DNA of 64,000 nt from Actinokineospora pegani (GTDB taxonomy: Bacteria > Actinomycetota > Actinomycetes > Mycobacteriales > Pseudonocardiaceae), in NCBI RefSeq assembly GCF_009745975.1, contig NZ_WHOL01000113.1:62001-126000 (forward strand), in the 5' to 3' direction. The notes below the pieces were generated by a model. It ran no database searches and was not told where the DNA came from. It saw nothing but the letters and a program-made list of their open reading frames with translations. Positions 28,534 through 38,221 of this stretch are shown here, one piece after another. Numbering within the stretch: the first letter of the stretch is position 1; every line of letters starts with the position of its first letter. The position numbers and the translations under genes are program-made.

Positions 28534-29318
28534 CCAGACCGGTCCGCACCGGCCTGCCGGTCCTGCTGTGGGTGCCCGCCGTCGCCGCGCTGGCGCTGGT
28601 CGTGCTCCCCGTGGTGGGCCTGCTGGGCCGGGCGGACCTGGCGGCGCTGCCGGGCAAGGTGGCCGGCCCGGGCGCGCTCGCGGCGCTGCGGCTGTCCGTC
28701 GAGACGGCCGCTGTGTCCACCGCGCTCTGCCTGGTGCTCGGCGGGCCGTTGGCGGTCGTGCTCGCCCGGTCCCGGGTCCGGGGTGTGCGGCTGCTGCGGG
28801 CGGTGGTGCTGCTGCCGCTGGTGCTGCCGCCCGTCGTCGGCGGGTTGGCGTTGCTGTACCTGCTGGGGCGCAACGGGTTGCTCGGATCGCAGCTCCCCGG
28901 CGTCCGCATCCCCTACACGACGGCCGCCGTGATCATCGCGCAGACGTTCGTCGCGATGCCGTTCCTGGTCGTCGGGCTCGAGGGGGCGTTGCGCACCGCG
29001 GGGGAGCGGTACGAGGCGGTCGCGGCGACGCTCGGCGCGCGGCCGTGGACGGTGTTCCGGCGGGTCACGGTCCCGCTGGTGCTGCCCGCGGTCGGGTCGG
29101 GGCTGGTGCTGTCGTTCGCGCGCGCGTTGGGTGAGTTCGGGGCCACGATCACCTTCGCCGGGTCGCTGGAGGGTGTCACGCGGACCCTGCCGTTGCAGGT
29201 GTACCTGCTCGCGGAGACCGATGTGGACGGTGCGGTGGCGTTGTCGTTGCTGCTGGTCGTGCTGGCCGTCCTGGTCATCGCGGTGGCCCGGCCGCGCGCG
29301 GTCGAGGGCCTGCGGTGA
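28530..29318 (+). CDS. modB: Molybdate ABC transporter permease
   Basis: The 262-residue permease has about six membrane helices and the EAA loop ([27 protein letters not shown]) that contacts ModC. The GTG start overlaps the modA stop (GTGA). The [17 protein letters not shown] segment is characteristic of ModB. Confidence 0.93.
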   Translation: MTRPVRTGLPVLLWVPAVAALALVVLPVVGLLGRADLAALPGKVAGPGALAALRLSVETAAVSTALCLVLGGPLAVVLARSRVRGVRLLRAVVLLPLVLPPVVGGLALLYLLGRNGLLGSQLPGVRIPYTTAAVIIAQTFVAMPFLVVGLEGALRTAGERYEAVAATLGARPWTVFRRVTVPLVLPAVGSGLVLSFARALGEFGATITFAGSLEGVTRTLPLQVYLLAETDVDGAVALSLLLVVLAVLVIAVARPRAVEGLR

Positions 29319-30409
29319 GCGGGCTGCGCGTCGAGGTGGAGGCGTCGAGGGGGCGCTTCCACCTGGGGGTGTCGCTGCGGGTGGGACCGGGCGAGGTCGT
29401 CGCCGTGCTGGGGCCCAACGGGTCGGGCAAGTCGACCCTGCTCGCCGTCGTCTCCGGACTCCTGCGGCCTGACAGCGGCGTGGTCGAGGTCGGCGGGCGC
29501 GCGGTGACCGACCTGCCGCCAGACCGCCGCCGCGTCGGCCTGCTCGCCCAGGACGCGCTGCTGTTCCCGCACCTGACCGCGGAGGCCAACGTCGCCTTCG
29601 GACCCCGGTCGCGCGGGGTGGGCAAGCGGGCCGCGCACGCGGCGGCGCGGGACTGGCTGGCCCAGGTCGGGGCCGCCGAGTTCGCCGACCGCAGGCCATC
29701 GGCGCTGTCCGGCGGCCAGGCCCAGCGGGTCGCCCTGGCCAGGGCCCTGGCCGCCGCCCCGGACGTGCTGCTGCTCGACGAGCCGTTCGCCGCGCTCGAC
29801 GTGGACGCCACCCCGGCGCTGCGCGGCGTCGTCCGGCGGGTGCTGGGACGGCAGACGGCCCTGCTGGTCACCCACGACCCGCTCGACGCCCTGGCCCTGG
29901 CCGACCGGGTCGTGGTGCTGGGCAGCGGCGCGATCGTCGAGCAGGGGCCCACCCGCGAGGTGCTGTCCCGCCCGCGCACCGCCTTCACCGCCCGCATCGC
30001 CGGGCTCAACCTCATCCCCGGCACCGCCGTCCCCGGGGGCCTGCGCACCGCCGACGGCGCCCTGGTCGCCGCCGCCACCCCGGGCCCGGTCGACGAGCCC
30101 GCCGTCGCCGTCTTCCGCCCAGCCGACGTCTCCGTGCACCCCGGACCGGTCGACGGCAGCCAGCGCAACACCGCGTCCGCCCAGGTCAGCGCCCTGGAAC
30201 CGCACGGCGACACGATCCGCGTCCGGCTCACGGGCCCCGGCTGGGCCGCCGGTCTCGCCGCCGACCTGACCCCCGCCGCCGTCGCCGACCTGGCGCTGGA
30301 ACCGGGCAGCCGGGTGCACATCCGGGTCAAAGCGGTGGCCGTGGCCGTCCACGGGAGCGCGGGCGGCTCGGCGTGGGTAGCGTCGCGGGCATGGTGTGGA
30401 CGTACCTGA
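29315..30409 (+). CDS. modC: Molybdate ABC transporter ATP-binding protein
   Basis: A 364-residue ATPase: Walker A GPNGSGKS (33-40), signature [15 protein letters not shown], Walker [13 protein letters not shown], switch His in [11 protein letters not shown]-terminal TOBE-like regulatory domain (about 270-345) can sense molybdate. The GTG start overlaps the modB stop. The last 19 bp overlap the following HAD gene, whose start lies inside it. Confidence 0.93.
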   Translation: MSGLRVEVEASRGRFHLGVSLRVGPGEVVAVLGPNGSGKSTLLAVVSGLLRPDSGVVEVGGRAVTDLPPDRRRVGLLAQDALLFPHLTAEANVAFGPRSRGVGKRAAHAAARDWLAQVGAAEFADRRPSALSGGQAQRVALARALAAAPDVLLLDEPFAALDVDATPALRGVVRRVLGRQTALLVTHDPLDALALADRVVVLGSGAIVEQGPTREVLSRPRTAFTARIAGLNLIPGTAVPGGLRTADGALVAAATPGPVDEPAVAVFRPADVSVHPGPVDGSQRNTASAQVSALEPHGDTIRVRLTGPGWAAGLAADLTPAAVADLALEPGSRVHIRVKAVAVAVHGSAGGSAWVASRAWCGRT

Positions 30410-31176
30410 TGGACATGGACGGGGTGCTGGTGCACGAACAGCACCCCATCCCGGGCTCGTCGGAGCTGATCGCCGAGCTGACGGCCGGGGACAACCCCTT
30501 CCTGGTGCTGACCAACAACTCCATCTACACCCCGCGCGACCTGCGCGCCAGGCTGCTGCGCACCGGCTTGGACGTGCCGGAGAAGTCCATCTGGACCTCC
30601 GCGCTGGCCACCGCCCAGTTCCTGCGGTCGCAGCGGCCCGGCGGCTCGGCGTTCGTCATCGGCGAGGCCGGGCTGACCACCGCCCTGCACGAGGTCGGCT
30701 ACATCCTCAACGACACCGACCCGGACTACGTCGTCCTCGGCGAGACCCGCACCTACAGCTTCTCCGCGATCACCCGCGCCATCCGCCTCATCGAGCAGGG
30801 CGCCCGGTTCATCGCCACCAACCCCGACGCCACCGGCCCCAGCCGGGAGGGCTCGCTGCCCGCCACCGGCGCCGTCGCCGCGCTGATCGAGAAGGCCACC
30901 GGCCGCGCGCCCTACTACGTCGGCAAGCCCAACCCCCTGATGATGCGCTCGGGCCTGCGCTCCCTCGGAGCCCACTCCGAGAACACCCTCATGATCGGCG
31001 ACCGGATGGACACCGACGTCCTCGCGGGCCTCGAGGCGGGCCTGCGGACCATCCTCGTGCTCACCGGCATCTCCGGCGCCGACACGGCCGAGCGTTTCCC
31101 CTATCGGCCCACCCGGGTCATCGAGTCGGTGGCCGAACTCGTGGGCCGAACGGCCGATCCGTTTCCCGCCGGGTGA
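30391..31176 (+). CDS. HAD-IIA (NagD-like) phosphatase
   Basis: The 261-residue protein has the HAD motifs: DMDGVL (motif I, nucleophile Asp), VLTNNS (motif II), and [11 protein letters not shown] (motif IV). The C2-type cap between motifs II and III places it with NagD/4-nitrophenylphosphatase-like enzymes. These dephosphorylate small metabolites such as nucleotides or sugar phosphates. The ATG at 30391 lies within modC and has no strong ribosome binding site, so translational coupling to modC is likely. No functional link to molybdate is evident. Confidence 0.88.
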   Translation: MVWTYLMDMDGVLVHEQHPIPGSSELIAELTAGDNPFLVLTNNSIYTPRDLRARLLRTGLDVPEKSIWTSALATAQFLRSQRPGGSAFVIGEAGLTTALHEVGYILNDTDPDYVVLGETRTYSFSAITRAIRLIEQGARFIATNPDATGPSREGSLPATGAVAALIEKATGRAPYYVGKPNPLMMRSGLRSLGAHSENTLMIGDRMDTDVLAGLEAGLRTILVLTGISGADTAERFPYRPTRVIESVAELVGRTADPFPAG

Positions 31177-31241
31177 TCATCCCAGGTCACAGGAGGACGC
31201 GCGCTGCGCACGCGTTCGGCGACTCGCCTATCGTCACGGGT

Positions 31242-32096
31242 GTGGAGCACGACCCCGCTGAGACAGCGCCCGAGCCGGAGGCGCCCGAGACGTTCGTGGT
31301 CGGCGACGTGCACGGCCACCGCGCCGAGCTGGTCGCCGCCCTGCACACCCGAGGCCTGGTCGACCCGGACGGCCACTGGACCGGCGGCCCCCGGCACCTG
31401 TGGTTCCTCGGCGACTTCGTCGACCGCGGCCCCGACGGCATCGGCGTCATCGAGCTGGTCATGGCCCTCGCCGCGCAGGCCGCCGAGGCGGGCGGCCAGG
31501 TCCAGACCCTGCTCGGCAACCACGAGATCCTGCTCCTGGGCATGCACAAGTTCGGCGACGAGGAGGTCCCCTCGGACTTCGGCCCCCGCAGCTTCGCCCG
31601 GAGCTGGGAGATGAACGGCGGCCTGCGCTCCGACCAGGACGCCCTCACCGACGACCACGTGGCCTGGCTGACCTCCCGCCCCGTGGTCGCCCTGGTCGGC
31701 GACGACCTGCTGATGCACTCGGACACCACCGAGTACCTCTTCTGGGGCGAGGACATCGAGACGGTCAACACCACCGTCTCCGACATCCTGCACTCCGACG
31801 ACATCGTCGAGTGGTGGGAGCTCTGGCGCCGGATGACGACCCGCTACGCCTTCCGCGGCCCCGCGGGCGAGGCGGCGGTGGACGAGCTGCTGGCCGCCTA
31901 CGGCGGGACCATGGTGATCCACGGGCACTCGGTCATCGCCGACGCCCTGGGCGTCCCGCCCGCGCTGATCGATGGTCCCTACGAATACGCGGGCGGGAAG
32001 GCCTTGGGCATCGACGCCGGGTTGTTCGTCGGCGGGCCGTGCCTCATCACAAAGATCCCGTGGGAGTCGACCCTGTGGGCGGAAGAGGACGACTGA
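31242..32096 (+). CDS. Calcineurin-like metallophosphatase
   Basis: The 284-residue protein has the PPP-type metallophosphoesterase motifs GDVHGH (about 23-28), GDFVDRGP, GNHE and the late GHS. It is therefore a two-metal hydrolase resembling bacterial serine/threonine or tyrosine protein phosphatases and ApaH-like enzymes. The start is a GTG (31242) with weak ribosome binding. An acidic tail precedes the catalytic domain. Substrate unknown. Confidence 0.88.
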   Translation: MEHDPAETAPEPEAPETFVVGDVHGHRAELVAALHTRGLVDPDGHWTGGPRHLWFLGDFVDRGPDGIGVIELVMALAAQAAEAGGQVQTLLGNHEILLLGMHKFGDEEVPSDFGPRSFARSWEMNGGLRSDQDALTDDHVAWLTSRPVVALVGDDLLMHSDTTEYLFWGEDIETVNTTVSDILHSDDIVEWWELWRRMTTRYAFRGPAGEAAVDELLAAYGGTMVIHGHSVIADALGVPPALIDGPYEYAGGKALGIDAGLFVGGPCLITKIPWESTLWAEEDD

Positions 32097-32176
32097 CTGT
32101 TTCATTAGCTGAGACAGCCTCCCCTTCGGTTCGTAGGATGCCTTCGATGGTCGGAGTGATCGTGGGGGGAGTTCGG

Positions 32177-32563
32177 ATGACCACGGGTGGAAACGTGCCT
32201 GGCGACATAGCTGCCATCGGCTCGGCGATGAGCGGCTTCCTGGCTGCCGCATCGAGCGGCCAGTTCGCCGTCAACGACCACGGGGGCAAGCCACTGCTAG
32301 AGGCGATAGCCAAGATGCGCGACTGGCTCGCTTTCAAGCAGGGTGAGTTGACGGTTCTTGAGCAGGAGCCGATGTTGGGTGGTACCAATGCCGCTCGGGT
32401 GATGAAGCCGTATGTGCTGCAGGTGGCTACTGATGCCCAAGGTTTCATCACCCAGTTGGTCGCCTTCGACAAGGCGCTCGAAGAAGCGGAAGCCGCCATC
32501 AAGGTAGCGATGAGCAACTATCGTGAAGTAGACGAAGCGAGTGCGCGCTCGTTGGGGACATGA
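32177..32563 (+). CDS. Candidate type VII-secreted helical protein
   Basis: A 128-residue protein with no signal peptide. Two long helices are suggested (GGKPLLEAIAKMRDWLAFKQGEL and LVAFDKALEEAEAAIKVAMSN). The tail carries Tyr115-Arg-Glu-Val-Asp119, matching the C-terminal YxxxD/E type VII (ESX) secretion signal. There is a clear Shine-Dalgarno (GGGGGAG, 5-nt spacing). The next gene, starting 4 nt later, is a DUF3558 lipoprotein, a frequent pairing in Pseudonocardiaceae. The local DNA is less GC-biased than neighbours. The secretion call is inference from the motif and fold. Confidence 0.6.
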   Translation: MTTGGNVPGDIAAIGSAMSGFLAAASSGQFAVNDHGGKPLLEAIAKMRDWLAFKQGELTVLEQEPMLGGTNAARVMKPYVLQVATDAQGFITQLVAFDKALEEAEAAIKVAMSNYREVDEASARSLGT

Positions 32564-32567
32564 TGGG

Positions 32568-33137
32568 ATGACTGTGCGAAGCAAGGGGATCTCGACTGCT
32601 GTTGGTTCACTGCTGAGTGCGTTGGCGTTGGTGGGGTGCTCGGCTGAGGTGGTTGGCAACCCCGTTGAGGGGCCTGCGTCGAGCCGGGGGGCAGGAGGAA
32701 CGAGCACATCGTCTCCGACATCTTCGGCGGGCAGCGCGGAGCCGGGATCAATCGACCCGTGCGCACTGCTGACAGACGAGGCGAAGTCCGCGGTGTTCGC
32801 GAATGAGGAGCCCAAGCGGAGCGAGTTGCCCTCTTCGCTGCTCTGTCAGTGGATTGTTCGAGACGACCCGGTTGTCGACGACAGGTACACCCTGGGGGTC
32901 GTGTTCTTCCCGGAAGCAGGGCTGGACCGAGTGGTCGCCAACGGCGAGAAGATCCGGCTGACGCTGGGCGCGCGACGGGCCGTCCAGTCGCTGCGGGGGG
33001 CTGGTGGTGGCTGTGCGGTGTCGATCGAGGTGACCCCGACGTCGCGGGTGGATGTGCAGACGACTGGGCAGGACGGGCGGGCTCTGTGTCCGGCGGCGAA
33101 GCGGGCGGCGGAATTGGTGGAGCCCGAGATTCCGTGA
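32568..33137 (+). CDS. DUF3558 lipoprotein
   Basis: A 189-residue lipoprotein with signal peptide and lipobox LVGC (Cys24), a Ser/Thr/Gly-rich linker, then a DUF3558 domain. The domain has four cysteines: DPCALLTDEAK, SLLCQWIV, GGGCAVS and ALCPAAK, expected to form two disulfides outside the membrane. The ATG at 32568 follows the preceding helical protein by 4 nt and has GGGG about 10 nt upstream. The pair likely works at the envelope. Function unknown. Confidence 0.82.
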   Translation: MTVRSKGISTAVGSLLSALALVGCSAEVVGNPVEGPASSRGAGGTSTSSPTSSAGSAEPGSIDPCALLTDEAKSAVFANEEPKRSELPSSLLCQWIVRDDPVVDDRYTLGVVFFPEAGLDRVVANGEKIRLTLGARRAVQSLRGAGGGCAVSIEVTPTSRVDVQTTGQDGRALCPAAKRAAELVEPEIP

Positions 33138-33150
33138 CCCGAGCGCCTGC

Positions 33151-33552
33151 TCAGCGCCGGTAGCCCGCGGGCACGTACTGGTCCGACGGCACGATGACCG
33201 AGCCCAGCGGCACCAGGCTGACCGGGATCAGCTTGAAGCTGGCGATGCCCAGCGGGATGCCGATGATCGTCACGCACAGGGCGATGCCGGTGATGATGTG
33301 GCCCAGGGCCAGCCACCACCCCGCGAACACGATCCAGATGACGTTGCCCAGCACCGAGGCCGCTCCCGCGTCGCGGCGGGACTCGATGGTGCGGCCGAAG
33401 GGCCACAGGGCGTAGTTGGCGATGCGGAAGGACGCGAGCCCGAAGGGGATCGTCACGATGAGGACGCAGCAGATGATGCCCGCGATGGCGTAGCCCACCG
33501 CCATCCAGAAGCCGCAGAGGACGAGCCAGATCAGGTTCAGGATGAGTCGCAC
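33151..33552 (-). CDS. YccF-family membrane protein
   Basis: The 133-residue protein has four predicted transmembrane helices arranged as two similar halves (LILNLIWLVLCGFWMAVGY and VLGNVIWIVFAGWWLALGH), typical of YccF. It starts at a GTG at 33552. The corresponding position in M. tuberculosis (Rv0870c, from memory) also encodes a YccF-like protein next to cspB. Function unknown. The 220-bp gap to the divergent tetR gene holds an AT-richer presumed promoter. Confidence 0.85.
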   Translation of the reverse strand: MRLILNLIWLVLCGFWMAVGYAIAGIICCVLIVTIPFGLASFRIANYALWPFGRTIESRRDAGAASVLGNVIWIVFAGWWLALGHIITGIALCVTIIGIPLGIASFKLIPVSLVPLGSVIVPSDQYVPAGYRR

Positions 33553-33772
33553 GTGTCCAGTGTCCAGGAAAACCGGGCGGTTCGCGGGCAGACCCGTCGT
33601 GAGCGGGCGCGTTCGCGCGGGGGGCAAACGGACTAATTCCCCGGGGAGAGTCGTTCGCCCGAAACATGCTGTGCCGCAACGGATTGGCGTTCGATGACAA
33701 GAAATGAACCAGAATCGGATTTGTGGCGTCCACCTCTTTGACACTTTCCGCACCTGCTGACAGCGTGATCGC

Positions 33773-34378
33773 ATGACCACCTTCCGAGCACGGCTTCCCT
33801 ACGCCGAGGCCGCGAAGGCGCTGCTGCGCGACACTCTGTTCGACGCGGCCGGTGAGCTGCTGCGCGACAAGGGGTGGTCGGACCTCACGATGGCCGACGT
33901 CGCGGCGGCCGCCGGCGTGAGCAGGCAGACCCTGTACAAGGAGTTCGGCAGCAGACCCGCCTTCGCCCAGGAGTACATCCTCCGCGAGGTCGACCGCTTC
34001 CTCGCCGCGGTCGAGGAGGCCGTGCGCGCCAACGCGCTCGACCCGCGAGCCGCGGTCACCGCCGCCTTCGAGGTCTTCCTGGCCGCGGCCGCCGACCAGC
34101 CGCTGGTCAAGGCCATCGTCGCGGGCGACGGCGGCGACGGGCTGCTGAACCTGGTGACCAACCAGGCGGGCCCGGTGCTGTCCGCGGCCACGGCCCGGCT
34201 CACCGCCTGCCTCAAGGCCACCTGGCCGCAGGTCGAGGAGGTCGAGCTGCGCTTCGTCGCGGAGAACCTGGTCCGGCTGGCCGTCAGTCACGCCGCGTCC
34301 CCGACCGCCCAGCCCGCCCGCGGCGTCGCCGCCGTGTTCGGCCCCTACCTCGACTCCCTGGTCGGCGCCCAGCGATGA
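33773..34378 (+). CDS. TetR-family transcriptional regulator
   Basis: A 201-residue TetR protein. The N-terminal HTH (about 18-62) reads TLFDAAGELLRDKGWSDLTMADVAAAAGVSRQTLYKEFGSRP, matching the family helix-turn-helix closely. The C-terminal helical domain is for ligand binding and dimerisation. It lies 7 nt before a HAD hydrolase gene and is probably cotranscribed. Its ligand and targets are not visible. Confidence 0.9.
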   Translation: MTTFRARLPYAEAAKALLRDTLFDAAGELLRDKGWSDLTMADVAAAAGVSRQTLYKEFGSRPAFAQEYILREVDRFLAAVEEAVRANALDPRAAVTAAFEVFLAAAADQPLVKAIVAGDGGDGLLNLVTNQAGPVLSAATARLTACLKATWPQVEEVELRFVAENLVRLAVSHAASPTAQPARGVAAVFGPYLDSLVGAQR

Positions 34379-34385
34379 TGGCCGG

Positions 34386-35003
34386 ATGAGCCTGGCCGTC
34401 GGCTTCGACCTCGACATGACGCTGATCGACGCCCGCCCCGGAATGGCCGCCGCCATGAACGCCCTGGCCGCCGAGTCGGGACTGGCGCTCGACGGGGAGC
34501 ACTTCGCCGCCAACCTCGGCCCCCCGCTGGACATGGTCCTGCGCGGGTTCGAGGCCCCGGAGGAGCGCATCCCCGCCCTGATCACCCGCTTCCGCGAGCT
34601 CTACCCCACGACGGTCATCCCCTCCACGCTGCCGCTGCCCGGCGCGGCCGAAGCCCTCGCCGCCGTGCGGGCCCGAGGTGGCCGCACCCTCGTCGTCACC
34701 GGCAAGTACGGCCCCAACGCCCAGCGCCACCTCGACGCCCTCGGCTGGACCGTCGACGCCCTGGCGGGTGAACTGTGGGCCGAGGCCAAGGCCGAAGCCC
34801 TGCGCGCCCACGGCGCGACGATCTACGTCGGCGACCACGAAGGCGACGTCCGGGGCGCGAGGGCGGCGGGGGCCCTCTCAGTCGGAGTCCCCACCGGCCC
34901 CCTGACCGCCGACGCCCTCCGCGCCGCAGGCGCAGACGTGGTCCTCGACTCCCTCTTGGACTTCCCCGCCTGGCTGAACACCCACCTGACCCTGGCGTCC
35001 TGA
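34386..35003 (+). CDS. HAD-family hydrolase (phosphoglycolate phosphatase-like)
   Basis: A 205-residue HAD hydrolase: motif I GFDLDMTLID, motif II VVTGKYG, motif IV YVGDHEGDVRGA. The layout suits a phosphatase of the Gph/PGMB group acting on small phosphate esters. The ATG (34386) sits 7 nt after tetR. Another HAD enzyme (30391) in the window is of a different class. Confidence 0.87.
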   Translation: MSLAVGFDLDMTLIDARPGMAAAMNALAAESGLALDGEHFAANLGPPLDMVLRGFEAPEERIPALITRFRELYPTTVIPSTLPLPGAAEALAAVRARGGRTLVVTGKYGPNAQRHLDALGWTVDALAGELWAEAKAEALRAHGATIYVGDHEGDVRGARAAGALSVGVPTGPLTADALRAAGADVVLDSLLDFPAWLNTHLTLAS

Positions 35004-35019
35004 CCCCAGTCCCCGCGCT

Positions 35020-35217
35020 CTACGACCGGCGATTCCGAACGGTGTCCCACACCGCCAGCATGAGACCGATCGGAAACGCCATCGACACCGCCCACAACCA
35101 CGGCGCGTGCACCCCGGCCATGCTCATCACGAAGATCGCCACAACGGCGACCAGGCCGATGCCGAAGAGCGCGAGGGCAGCGTTGAACACCACCGTGCGG
35201 CGAGCGGGTGCGGTCAT
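35020..35217 (-). CDS. Small two-helix membrane protein
   Basis: A 65-residue protein, MTAPARRTVVFNAALALFGIG..., with two hydrophobic helices (about 10-31 and 37-56) and a basic C-terminus (VRNRRS), which predicts both ends inside. No family recognised. It is convergent with the HAD gene and divergent from the cold-shock gene. Confidence 0.65.
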   Translation of the reverse strand: MTAPARRTVVFNAALALFGIGLVAVVAIFVMSMAGVHAPWLWAVSMAFPIGLMLAVWDTVRNRRS

Positions 35218-35406
35218 GGGGTCAGGATAGATACCACCGCTCAGGTAACGCCCGGGTGGTGGTGAGGCGAACATGACCTCGGGCCCCACTGTGGCATAGG
35301 CTTGCGGGACGCGTCCAGGGCACGCCCCCGGGCGCGTTCGTCTTGTGCGGCTGTTGGTCGCCGCGCGAGGTGGGGGAGTCATGACGACGAGGGAACGGTG
35401 AGACAG

Positions 35407-35793
35407 GTGCCGACCGGCAAGGTCAAGTGGTACGACTCGGAGAAGGGTTTCGGGTTCGTCACGCAGGACGAGGGCGAAGACGTCTACGTCCGCTCCTCCG
35501 CGCTGCCCGCCGGGGTCACCGGCCTCAAGGCGGGCCAGCGCATCGAGTTCGGCGTCGCCGACGGGCGCAGGGGCCCGCAGGCGCTGTCGGTGCGGCTGGT
35601 GGACGCCCCGCCCTCGGTGGTGGAGGCGCGGCGGCGACCTGCCGAGGAGCTGCACGGGCTGGTCGAGGACATGATCAAGATGCTGGAGTCGACGATCCAG
35701 CCGGACCTGGCCCGCTCGCGCTACCCCGACCGCAAGATGACCAAGCGGATCGCCGAGGTCATGCGCGCGGTCGCCCGCGAGCTCGACCCGTAG
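35407..35793 (+). CDS. Cold-shock domain protein with C-terminal extension (CspB/Rv0871-like)
   Basis: The 128-residue protein has an N-terminal cold-shock domain with RNA-binding motifs KGFGFV and VYVRSS (1-65) and a conserved C-terminal helical region ([38 protein letters not shown]). This long form, not the 67-aa Csp, matches Rv0871 as I remember it. The start [10 protein letters not shown] at GTG 35407 fits the family. An in-frame GTG at 35398 with better GAGGGA spacing is the alternative. It is probably an RNA chaperone. Confidence 0.9.
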   Translation: MPTGKVKWYDSEKGFGFVTQDEGEDVYVRSSALPAGVTGLKAGQRIEFGVADGRRGPQALSVRLVDAPPSVVEARRRPAEELHGLVEDMIKMLESTIQPDLARSRYPDRKMTKRIAEVMRAVARELDP

Positions 35794-35797
35794 CCGG

Positions 35798-36250
35798 CTA
35801 GGCCGGGGTCTCCATGTCCCAGTACGCGGAGACCACCGGCTCGATCCCGTTCAGGAACACGACCTCCTGGACCGACACCAGCAGCAGCTTGCGGGAGCCC
35901 GGCGGCAGCGCCAGCGTGTACGCGTGCTGGCCGTCGCCGGGCAGGAACAGCTCGCTGCCGCCGTCGACGCGCTCGCCCGCGGCGTCGAGGTAGGAGAAGC
36001 TGACCGACCAGGCGTGGTCGCTGAGCTGGGCCGGGACCGAGATCTGCACCGGCTCGCCCGGCCGGACCGGCAGCCGCACCAGGGCCGCCTCGTCGCGGAC
36101 CTCGCGCCCGTTGGCGACGTCGAAGCGCACCCGCGGGCCGGTCGCGACGGACTGGCCGTCGGCGTAGAAGGTCACTTCGGGCTGGCTGGGGGCGGCGCAG
36201 CCGACGAGGGCGGCGGCGCTGGCCAGGACCGTGATCAGGACTCGACGCAC
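35798..36250 (-). CDS. DUF2771-like lipoprotein
   Basis: The 150-residue lipoprotein has the lipobox LVGC (Cys18) after a GTG start, and a beta-rich domain (EVTFYADGQSVATGPRVRFD ...). The size, position and pattern suit DUF2771, which in M. tuberculosis lies beside the same MFS gene. The gene ends close to cspB (convergent, 4 bp gap). Function unknown, at the outer face of the membrane. Confidence 0.7.
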   Translation of the reverse strand: MRRVLITVLASAAALVGCAAPSQPEVTFYADGQSVATGPRVRFDVANGREVRDEAALVRLPVRPGEPVQISVPAQLSDHAWSVSFSYLDAAGERVDGGSELFLPGDGQHAYTLALPPGSRKLLLVSVQEVVFLNGIEPVVSAYWDMETPA

Positions 36251-36260
36251 ACCGCTGACC

Positions 36261-38207
36261 CTACGGGCCGCCGCGCCGCTCGCCGGGTCCGGGCCGGACG
36301 GGCCTGCTCACCGCCCTGGGGCGGGCGGGCCGCTCGCCGCCGAGGCCGGGGATCAGCGACGCCCCGCGCCTGGTCAGCAGGGTCTGGGTGAGGCCGACGG
36401 CGAGCATCGCGGTCACCACCAGGAAGCCGACCCACCAGATGGGCGGCAGCAGCACGCCGGTCGCGCCGCCGAACACCCAGCCCAGTTGCAGCACCGTCTC
36501 CGAGCGGCCGAACGCCGAGGCCCGCGACTCCTCCGGCAGGTCGTCCTGGATCACCGCGTCCAGGCTGTTCTTGGCCAGCGCGGAGGCGACCGCGCCGACC
36601 AGGCCCACGAGCGCGGCGGTGACGATCCCGGCCACCACGGTGGCCAGCACGGTCGACACCAGCGCCCCGACCAGGCAGCCCAGCACCACCTGCTCCGGGT
36701 TGCCCACGTGCACCCGCGCGCCGATCGCGTTGCCGATGAAGCTGCCCGCGCCCGCCGCGCCCGCGATGACGCCGAGCAGCAGGATCTGCTGGAACGGGTC
36801 GCTCTCGTTCTGCCCCCGGACGGCGAACGCCGCGAACATCATCAGGAAGCCGGTCAGCACCCGGATCGTGCCGTTGCCCCAGAGCGAGACCACCACGTGC
36901 CTGCCCATGGGCTGCCGCTTCGGCTTCGACGGCGCCGCGCTGATCGAGGCGGGCACCTCGCCCTCGGTGACCTCGACCCACGCCGGTATCCGCAGCGCCT
37001 GCGCCGCCCCGAGCGCGCTGATGGCCACGCAGAACCACAGCGCGCCCGATGACCCGAACAGGTTGGCCAACCCGGCCGCGACCGCGCCGAACACACCACC
37101 GGCCACCAGGCCGAACACCGTCAACCGGGCGTTGGTCTTTGCCAGGGTGATCTCCGGTGGCAGCACCCTCGGGGTGATCGCCGCCTTGAGCACGGTGAAC
37201 GACTTGGACAGGACCATCTTCGACAACGCCGCCGGGTAGAGCAGCCAGTCGTCGAAGTGCATCGCCATCACCAGGCACGCGATCGCCTGCCCGAGCGACA
37301 CCGCGCACATCGCCAGCCGCCGACCCCGCTGCAGCTTGTCCAGCAGCGGCCCGATGACCGGGGCGACCAGCGCGAACGGGGCGACGGTGATCAGCAGGTA
37401 GAGCGCGACCTTGCCCTTGGACTCGCCGCTGGCCGCGGAGAAGAACAGCGTGTTGGCCAGCGCGACGGCCATCGCCGCGTCGCTGGCGTAGTTGAGCATC
37501 GTGGCGTAGGTCAGCGCGGTCAGGCCGGACTTGTCCGCGCCGTCGGCGTTGGCGGCCTTGCGGAACGCGCCGACGGCCTTCGAGGTCAGTTGCCTGCTGC
37601 GCAGCGCGGTGACGCGGGTGACGGTGAGCTTCTTCGGGTACTGCGGGGCGCCCGCGCGGTCGGCGGGCTGCTCCCGCGGGTCCTGGTCCCGGGGGTCGCG
37701 TGGCGGCTCCCGGTGGTCACGGTCCCGATGGTCACGGTCTTGGTAGTCGCGGTCCGCGTAGCCCTGGTCGCGGTAGCCGCGGTCCCGGCGGTCGTCGCGG
37801 GGCTGCCGGTCGTAGTCGGGCTGGTCGTAGCGCTCTCGGGCGTGGGACTCGCGTTCGTAGGAGTCACGGGGGCGCCAGTCGCGGTCGTCCCGTTCGTCGC
37901 GGTAGCCGTGCGGGCGGCGGGGGTCGTTGTGGAAGCGGTCGTCGCCGCGGGAGCGGCGGCGCTCGAGGTCGCCGTAGGTCTCGTAGTGGTCGCCGGGCTC
38001 GGGCAGCGGGCGCGTCGAGCCGCGGCGGGGCTGCTCGGTCCAGCCGAGGGCGCCGCGCCGCTGCGGCGGTGGCTCGTCGCGGCGGCGTTCACGGGGTTCG
38101 GCCCGGGGTTGGTCGGGGCGCGCGGGCGTCACCCACGGCCTGCGACCGCGGCGGGGCCTGCGGTCGGGGTGGTCGTCTTCTGGGCCCGAGCGGAACACAC
38201 CGCTCAT
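36261..38207 (-). CDS. MFS transporter with ~190-residue charged disordered N-terminus
   Basis: This 648-residue protein ends in a 12-helix MFS module (about 210-610) with motif-like GPLLDKLQRGRRLAMC between TM2 and TM3. The first 190 residues are an extreme Arg/Asp/Glu/Pro/Tyr tract (YRDQGYADRDYQDRDHRDRD). The family counterpart, Rv0876c as I remember, is much shorter at the N-terminus. It lies 10 nt after the DUF2771 gene on the opposite side of the operon. Substrate unknown. The tail is presumably cytoplasmic. Confidence 0.85.
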   Translation of the reverse strand: MSGVFRSGPEDDHPDRRPRRGRRPWVTPARPDQPRAEPRERRRDEPPPQRRGALGWTEQPRRGSTRPLPEPGDHYETYGDLERRRSRGDDRFHNDPRRPHGYRDERDDRDWRPRDSYERESHARERYDQPDYDRQPRDDRRDRGYRDQGYADRDYQDRDHRDRDHREPPRDPRDQDPREQPADRAGAPQYPKKLTVTRVTALRSRQLTSKAVGAFRKAANADGADKSGLTALTYATMLNYASDAAMAVALANTLFFSAASGESKGKVALYLLITVAPFALVAPVIGPLLDKLQRGRRLAMCAVSLGQAIACLVMAMHFDDWLLYPAALSKMVLSKSFTVLKAAITPRVLPPEITLAKTNARLTVFGLVAGGVFGAVAAGLANLFGSSGALWFCVAISALGAAQALRIPAWVEVTEGEVPASISAAPSKPKRQPMGRHVVVSLWGNGTIRVLTGFLMMFAAFAVRGQNESDPFQQILLLGVIAGAAGAGSFIGNAIGARVHVGNPEQVVLGCLVGALVSTVLATVVAGIVTAALVGLVGAVASALAKNSLDAVIQDDLPEESRASAFGRSETVLQLGWVFGGATGVLLPPIWWVGFLVVTAMLAVGLTQTLLTRRGASLIPGLGGERPARPRAVSRPVRPGPGERRGGP

Positions 38208-38221
38208 CCTGCCGTACCCAG

